From the NCBI GenBank assembly GCA_963737625.1, contig CAVTTK010000002.1:806001-870000 (forward strand): DNA of 64,000 nt, written 5' to 3'. The notes under the pieces were generated by a model. The model searched no databases. It saw only the letters and a program-made list of their open reading frames with translations, and was not told the DNA's origin. Shown in pieces: positions 60,168 to 64,000 of this stretch. This DNA is from Bog-756 sp963737625. Its GTDB lineage: Bacteria > Actinomycetota > Acidimicrobiia > Acidimicrobiales > RAAP-2. Every line of letters starts with the position of its first letter. Within the stretch, counting starts at the first letter, position 1. Made by a program: the position numbers and the translations under genes.

Positions 60168-61235
60168 TCACTCCTCGTAGCCGTAGGCCACGTGCACCAC
60201 GGGGCTGGTGGGCACGGCCTGACAGGTGAGCACCCAACCGCCGGCGACCTCGTCGTCGGTGAGGGCGTTGTTGACATGCATGGAGGCCGTCCCTTCCATC
60301 AGCCGGGCCATGCAGGTGGCACAGCTGCCCGCTTCACACGAGAACGGGGGGGACAGGCCCATCTGGCGGGCTGTCTGCAGGATCGTCGTGCCCGGGCGGT
60401 ACTCGGTGGACTCGGTGCGGCCGTCGAGCTCGATGGTGACCTGTGACGCCTCGTTGGCGCCACCGCCCACCACCTCGTCCGGCACCCATTGGTCAGGGGT
60501 GAACCGTTCGATGTGGATCCGCTGCGCATCGACGCCGCTCTCCACCAGCGTGGTCTCCACGACGTCCATGAACGGGCCCGGGCCGCAGATGTAGTACTCG
60601 GTGTCCTCGGCGGTGTCGATGAACGGTCGGACGGCCTCTGGGCCGATGAACCCGCATTCGACGTCGAGGTGGTGGCGCAGGGTGAAGCGGGTGTCGTGCC
60701 GTGCCTGGAGCCCGTCGATCTCGGACCGGAAGATGATGGCGTCCTCGTCCCGGTTGGCGTAGAGGAGGCTCACCCGACGCGTGGTCGTCGCCAGCGCCGT
60801 CTTGAGCAGTGAGAGGACCGGGGTGATCCCGCTGCCGGCGCTGAGGGCAACGACATCACCTTGTCCGTCTCCCAGGCGGAACACGCCGGCCGGCCGGGTC
60901 ACCTCGATGACATCGCCCGGGGCCAGGTGGTCGTTCATCCAGTTGGACACCACGCCGTCCGGCGTGCGCTTGACGGTCACCCGCAGCTCGGCATCGACGG
61001 CGGGTGCGGACGACATCGAATAGCAGCGGAGGTGGGGTTCACCGTCCACCCACACCCGGAAGGTGCAGAACTGTCCGGACTCGTAGGCGAACGCCGTGCG
61101 CAGATCGGGGGGCACGTCGAGGACGAACGAGCTGGCCTCGGTGGTCTCGCTCACGATGTCGGCCACCGTCAGGGGATGGAACCCGTGGTCGGCCGGCACG
61201 CCCGGGGCGTCGGTCCGAGGGTCCGAGAGTGCCAT
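60168..61235 (-). CDS. NAD(P)H:ferredoxin-type oxygenase reductase (PaaE/KshB-like, with C-terminal 2Fe-2S domain)
   Basis: 355 residues from ATG 61235. Order: FAD domain (RCYSMSSAP, the RxYS flavin motif), NAD(P) domain (LSAGSGITPVLSLL; CGPGPFMDVVE), then a plant-type 2Fe-2S domain with Cys300, Cys305, Cys308 and Cys338. The N-terminal HPLTVADIVSETTEASSFVLDVPP resembles reductases of actinobacterial ring hydroxylases such as KshB. Its oxygenase partner is not in the operon; a P450, Rieske or diiron enzyme elsewhere is required. The gene seems leaderless. Confidence 0.9.
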   Translation of the reverse strand: MALSDPRTDAPGVPADHGFHPLTVADIVSETTEASSFVLDVPPDLRTAFAYESGQFCTFRVWVDGEPHLRCYSMSSAPAVDAELRVTVKRTPDGVVSNWMNDHLAPGDVIEVTRPAGVFRLGDGQGDVVALSAGSGITPVLSLLKTALATTTRRVSLLYANRDEDAIIFRSEIDGLQARHDTRFTLRHHLDVECGFIGPEAVRPFIDTAEDTEYYICGPGPFMDVVETTLVESGVDAQRIHIERFTPDQWVPDEVVGGGANEASQVTIELDGRTESTEYRPGTTILQTARQMGLSPPFSCEAGSCATCMARLMEGTASMHVNNALTDDEVAGGWVLTCQAVPTSPVVHVAYGYEE

Positions 61236-61236
61236 G

Positions 61237-61272
61237 TTGACAAATGATAACGAAGTTCTCCTAGACTGGCAA
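61237..61272. promoter_or_regulatory. overlapping divergent promoters, leaderless on the minus strand
   Basis: Minus strand: TTGCCA (61272-61267), 17-base spacer, TATCAT (61249-61244), then only 8 bases to the ATG at 61235 and no Shine-Dalgarno; this is the layout of an actinobacterial leaderless gene. Plus strand: TTGACA (61237-61242), 19-base spacer, TAGACT (61262-61267) for the ligase at 61352. The two promoters share DNA and should exclude each other. Confidence 0.6.
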
Positions 61273-61351
61273 CGCAAGTAGGGAACGAGACGGGACCGCG
61301 TCCCGGCACGCCACCCGGACATGGCGCAGGGAGAAGACACGGGGAGATCGA

Positions 61352-62992
61352 GTGGGGGAGACGACCAGCACCGCGGGGGACCGGTGGGGCCTGCGGTCCG
61401 TGCCCGTGGACCTGGCGCGGCGGTACCGGGCGGGGGGTTTCTGGACGGACGCCTCCCTCGGCGCCATGGTGGCCGAGGGCCTGGCCGGACGGGGACGTGT
61501 GGCCTTCGAGGTTCATTCGGGGACCCGGCCGTGGAGGGGCACGTTCGCCGACGTCGACCGGGCGGCGCGCTCACTGGCCTCGTCCCTTCGGTCCCGGGGC
61601 GTGAGCCCCGGCGACGTGGTGGTCGTCCAGTTGCCCAACTGGCTCGAAGCCGGCATCACCTTCTGGGCGGCGGCGTACCTCGGTGCCGTGGTCGTCCCCG
61701 TCGTCCACTTCTACGGCGCCAAGGAGGTCGACTACATCCTGTCGGTCACCCAGCCCGACGTGGTGGTGACGGCCGAGCGGTTCGGACACAACGAGTATCT
61801 GTCCACCTACTCGGAGCTGCTGGCGAGGCGACCGGCGCCGGTGTGGCTCGTCGTCGGTGACACCCCTCCGACCGGCCTTCCCGCCGGGGCCATCCCCTTC
61901 GCTTCGATGCTCGACGACGAGCCCATCGGCGGACCGGCTGGCGTGGACCCTGACTCGCCGGCCATCATCGCCTTCACGTCCGGCACCACCCGGGACCCCA
62001 AAGGGGTCGTGCACTCCCATCGCAGCATCGGGTGCGAGACCCGCCAGCTCGACTTCATGTTTCCCCGGGGTGGACCTCCCCAGATCACCGGTGCTCCGGT
62101 GGGTCACTTCATCGGCATGGTCAACGCCTTCCTCATGCCATTGCTGCGGGACAGCCCCGTCCACCTGCTCGACGTGTGGAACCCCGGTGAGGTGCTCCGC
62201 CTCATGGACGAGGAGGGCCTGGGTGTCGGCGGTGGCGCCACCTACTTCCTGACCAGCCTGCTGGACCACCCCGACTTCGCCCCTCGACACCTCGCCATGA
62301 TGCCGTTTGCCGGTCTCGGAGGATCGGCCGTCCCTGTGGCCGTCACCGAACGGGCCACCAAGCTCGGGATCAGGGTGTTCCGCTCCTACGGCAGCACCGA
62401 GCATCCCTCCATCACCGGCTGCCTCCTCGATGATCCCGAAGAAAAGCGTCTGACCACTGATGGCCACCTGCTCCCCGGAGTGGAGCTCCGGCTCGACGAG
62501 GACGGCGAGATCCTCAGTCGGGGGCCCGACTGCTGCGTCGGCTACACCGATGCCGCACTCACTGCCGCGGCATTCGACACCCACGGTTGGTACCGCACCG
62601 GTGACATCGGCGTGCTGGACGACGACGGCTACCTCACCATCACCGACCGCATCTCGGACATCATCATCCGGGGCGGCGAGAACATCAGCGCCCAGGAGAT
62701 CGAGGAGCTCCTGGCCACCATGGAGGGCGTGGCTGAGGTGGCCGTGGTGGCCGAGTCGGACGCTCGTCTCGGCGAGCACGCCGCCGCCGTGGTCACCCTC
62801 CGTCCGGGGGCGGCACCGCTTACCCTGGACCGGGTTCGCCGGCATCTGGGCGATGCCGGATTGGCCCGTCAGAAGTGGCCGGAGTCGATCTACGAGGTCA
62901 TCGAGTTCCCTCGGACGGCTTCGGGCAAGGTCCAGAAGTTCCGACTTCGTCAGCTCCTGGGCGAGGGGCGGCTCGGGACTGCTAGAAAGTGA
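61352..62992 (+). CDS. AMP-dependent acyl-CoA ligase (fatty/aryl acid type)
   Basis: 546 residues from GTG 61352. ANL-superfamily motifs are IAFTSGTTRDPKGVVHSHR (ATP loop), FRSYGSTEHPSITG, HGWYRTGDIGVLDDDGYLTITDRISDIIIRGGENISAQEIE, and TASGKVQKFRLRQLL with the adenylation Lys. It activates a carboxylic acid as acyl-AMP then acyl-CoA. It is divergent from the acyl-CoA dehydrogenase operon, so the thioester it makes may be the substrate of that dehydrogenase. It resembles cyclohexanecarboxylate/steroid-side-chain CoA ligases by motif only. Confidence 0.9.
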   Translation: MGETTSTAGDRWGLRSVPVDLARRYRAGGFWTDASLGAMVAEGLAGRGRVAFEVHSGTRPWRGTFADVDRAARSLASSLRSRGVSPGDVVVVQLPNWLEAGITFWAAAYLGAVVVPVVHFYGAKEVDYILSVTQPDVVVTAERFGHNEYLSTYSELLARRPAPVWLVVGDTPPTGLPAGAIPFASMLDDEPIGGPAGVDPDSPAIIAFTSGTTRDPKGVVHSHRSIGCETRQLDFMFPRGGPPQITGAPVGHFIGMVNAFLMPLLRDSPVHLLDVWNPGEVLRLMDEEGLGVGGGATYFLTSLLDHPDFAPRHLAMMPFAGLGGSAVPVAVTERATKLGIRVFRSYGSTEHPSITGCLLDDPEEKRLTTDGHLLPGVELRLDEDGEILSRGPDCCVGYTDAALTAAAFDTHGWYRTGDIGVLDDDGYLTITDRISDIIIRGGENISAQEIEELLATMEGVAEVAVVAESDARLGEHAAAVVTLRPGAAPLTLDRVRRHLGDAGLARQKWPESIYEVIEFPRTASGKVQKFRLRQLLGEGRLGTARK

Positions 62993-63056
62993 AAACAGGA
63001 TTCTGGAAGATGAATAGCGGCCTTCTAGAGGACGCCAACCATGAAGGAGAAACCTC

Positions 63057-63887
63057 ATGACCGTGGTCACCGCGGAGAAACTCAGCGCCACCGTGGGCGC
63101 CGAGATCGTGGGTGTCGACCGCCGGCTGCTGTTGGAGGACGAGGCGCTACCGGCCTGGACACTCGAGGCCCTGGAGGACCACGGTGTGCTGGTCTTCCGG
63201 GATCTCCACATCGACGACGCCACTCAGGTCGCCTTCTCGAAGAGGCTGGGCCGGGTGGAGACGTTCGGCTCCGGCGAGCTACCCGAGATCTTCCGGGTGA
63301 CCCTCGATCCGGCGAAGAACCGGGCCGCCGCCTACCTCCGGGGGACGTTCGACTGGCACATCGACGGCTGCACCGACGACGTCCCCATCATGGCCACCCT
63401 CCTGGCCGCCCACGCCGTGGCTGAGTCCGGAGGCGAGACCGAGTTCGCCAGTACCTACGCGGCATACGACGACCTCACCGAAGAGGAGAAGGAGCGCTTC
63501 GCCACCCTCCGCGTGGTGCACACCATCGAGGCCTCCCAGCGGTTGTTCAACGACGACCCGTCGGCCGACGAGGTGGCCCTGTGGCGGAAGCGGCCCTCGA
63601 AGGAGCATCCGCTGGTGTGGACCCATGCGTCCGGTCGCCGCTCGCTGGTCCTCGGGGCCACGACCTCACACGTGGTCGGGATGGAACCCGACCAGGGACG
63701 CGCCCTCCTCGACGATCTGCTGGACCGGTCGACGGCGCCCGAGCGCGTCTACCGGCACGAGTGGTCGGTGGGGGACATGGTGATCTGGGACAACCGGGGC
63801 GTGCTGCACCGGGCCTGCCGGTACGATCCGACCTCTCCTCGCGACATGCACCGGACGACGCTCAGCGGCGACGAGGTGATCCAGTGA
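63057..63887 (+). CDS. TauD/TfdA-family Fe(II)/2-oxoglutarate-dependent dioxygenase
   Basis: 276 residues from ATG 63057 with AAGGAG upstream. The iron triad is visible: His101-x-Asp103 in FDWHIDG and His251 in GVLHRACRYD, with the 2-oxoglutarate-binding Arg in DMHRTTLSG. It couples 2-oxoglutarate decarboxylation to hydroxylation of a substrate, often releasing an ether, sulfonate or phenoxy side chain. Its stop overlaps the next SDR start (GTGA), so hydroxylation is probably followed by alcohol oxidation. Confidence 0.9.
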   Translation: MTVVTAEKLSATVGAEIVGVDRRLLLEDEALPAWTLEALEDHGVLVFRDLHIDDATQVAFSKRLGRVETFGSGELPEIFRVTLDPAKNRAAAYLRGTFDWHIDGCTDDVPIMATLLAAHAVAESGGETEFASTYAAYDDLTEEEKERFATLRVVHTIEASQRLFNDDPSADEVALWRKRPSKEHPLVWTHASGRRSLVLGATTSHVVGMEPDQGRALLDDLLDRSTAPERVYRHEWSVGDMVIWDNRGVLHRACRYDPTSPRDMHRTTLSGDEVIQ

Positions 63888-64000
63888 CCCCCACCCGCGT
63901 GGCCGTCGTCACCGGGGGTGGCTCGGGCATCGGACTGGCCATTGCCCGGCGGATGTCCGCCGATGGGAATGCCGTCGCCATCTTCGACCTCGACACCTCC
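63884..64000 (+). CDS. short-chain dehydrogenase/reductase (3' end outside window)
   Basis: GTG 63884 overlaps the dioxygenase stop. Thirty-nine codons are present: TRVAVVTGGGSGIGLAIARR is the SDR cofactor loop (TGGGSGIG), and AIFDLDTS has the acidic residue after beta-2 that favours NAD(H). The rest of the gene, including the catalytic Tyr-Lys pair, lies beyond the window. Confidence 0.85.
   Translation, partial: MTPTRVAVVTGGGSGIGLAIARRMSADGNAVAIFDLDTS

Noticed and set aside
1..64000. tRNA, rRNA, CRISPR, insertion sequence or prophage elements
   Set aside because: None was recognised on either strand; no transposase, integrase or regular spaced repeats were seen.

Overview
The window is GC-rich DNA, with GC-biased third positions, many GTG starts and frequent ATGA/GTGA/TGATG gene overlaps. 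It carries F420-type luciferase-like oxidoreductases, a mycofactocin-type alcohol dehydrogenase and many P450s and acyl-CoA dehydrogenases. This points to a high-GC actinobacterium, plausibly of the Acidimicrobiia or a mycobacteria-like lineage; the class is an inference from gene content. I recognised no rRNA, tRNA, CRISPR array, insertion sequence or phage gene. Both ends cut through short-chain dehydrogenase genes.

Layout. 0-7.9 kb: end of a double-Rossmann SDR, a metal-dependent hydrolase, then a xylose block (xylB, xylA, GH3 glycosidase with a PA14 insert). 8-17.4 kb: nitroreductase and a P450 on the minus strand; on the plus strand a run of carboxymuconolactone-decarboxylase-like protein, hydroxyisobutyrate-dehydrogenase-like protein, enoyl-CoA hydratase and two acyl-CoA dehydrogenases, the second broken by a frameshift; then an amidohydrolase and a second, closely related P450 on the minus strand. 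17.5-28.4 kb: an SDR, then a divergent block with P450-SDR-TetR leftward and alcohol dehydrogenase, Baeyer-Villiger-type monooxygenase, P450, amidohydrolase, VOC protein and D-aminoacylase-like hydrolase rightward. 28.4-33.4 kb: epoxide hydrolase, SnoaL-like protein, F420-type oxidoreductase, P450-type ferredoxin, VOC protein, aldehyde dehydrogenase.

33.8-38.9 kb: a branched-chain-amino-acid-type ABC importer whose two permeases and second ATPase are fused into one 978-residue protein. 39-51.7 kb: amidohydrolase, GntR regulator, and a long rightward run of flavin monooxygenase, CoA-transferase, CitE-like lyase, reductase, paired acyl-CoA dehydrogenases, MaoC hydratase, second CitE-like lyase and an acetoacetyl-CoA-synthetase-like ligase with two compensating frameshifts. 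52-57.6 kb: two aldehyde dehydrogenases, a thiolase and an F420-type oxidoreductase. 57.6-64 kb: a translationally coupled minus-strand operon (ferredoxin reductase, SnoaL-like protein, paired acyl-CoA dehydrogenases) divergent from an acyl-CoA ligase, a TauD-like dioxygenase and an SDR.

Together the genes read as a catabolic region: import, oxygenation (P450, BVMO, flavin and Fe/2-oxoglutarate enzymes), alcohol and aldehyde oxidation, CoA activation, dehydrogenation by heteromeric acyl-CoA dehydrogenases, hydration and retro-aldol or thiolytic cleavage. Alicyclic, terpenoid or steroid-like substrates would fit, but no substrate can be read from the sequence alone.
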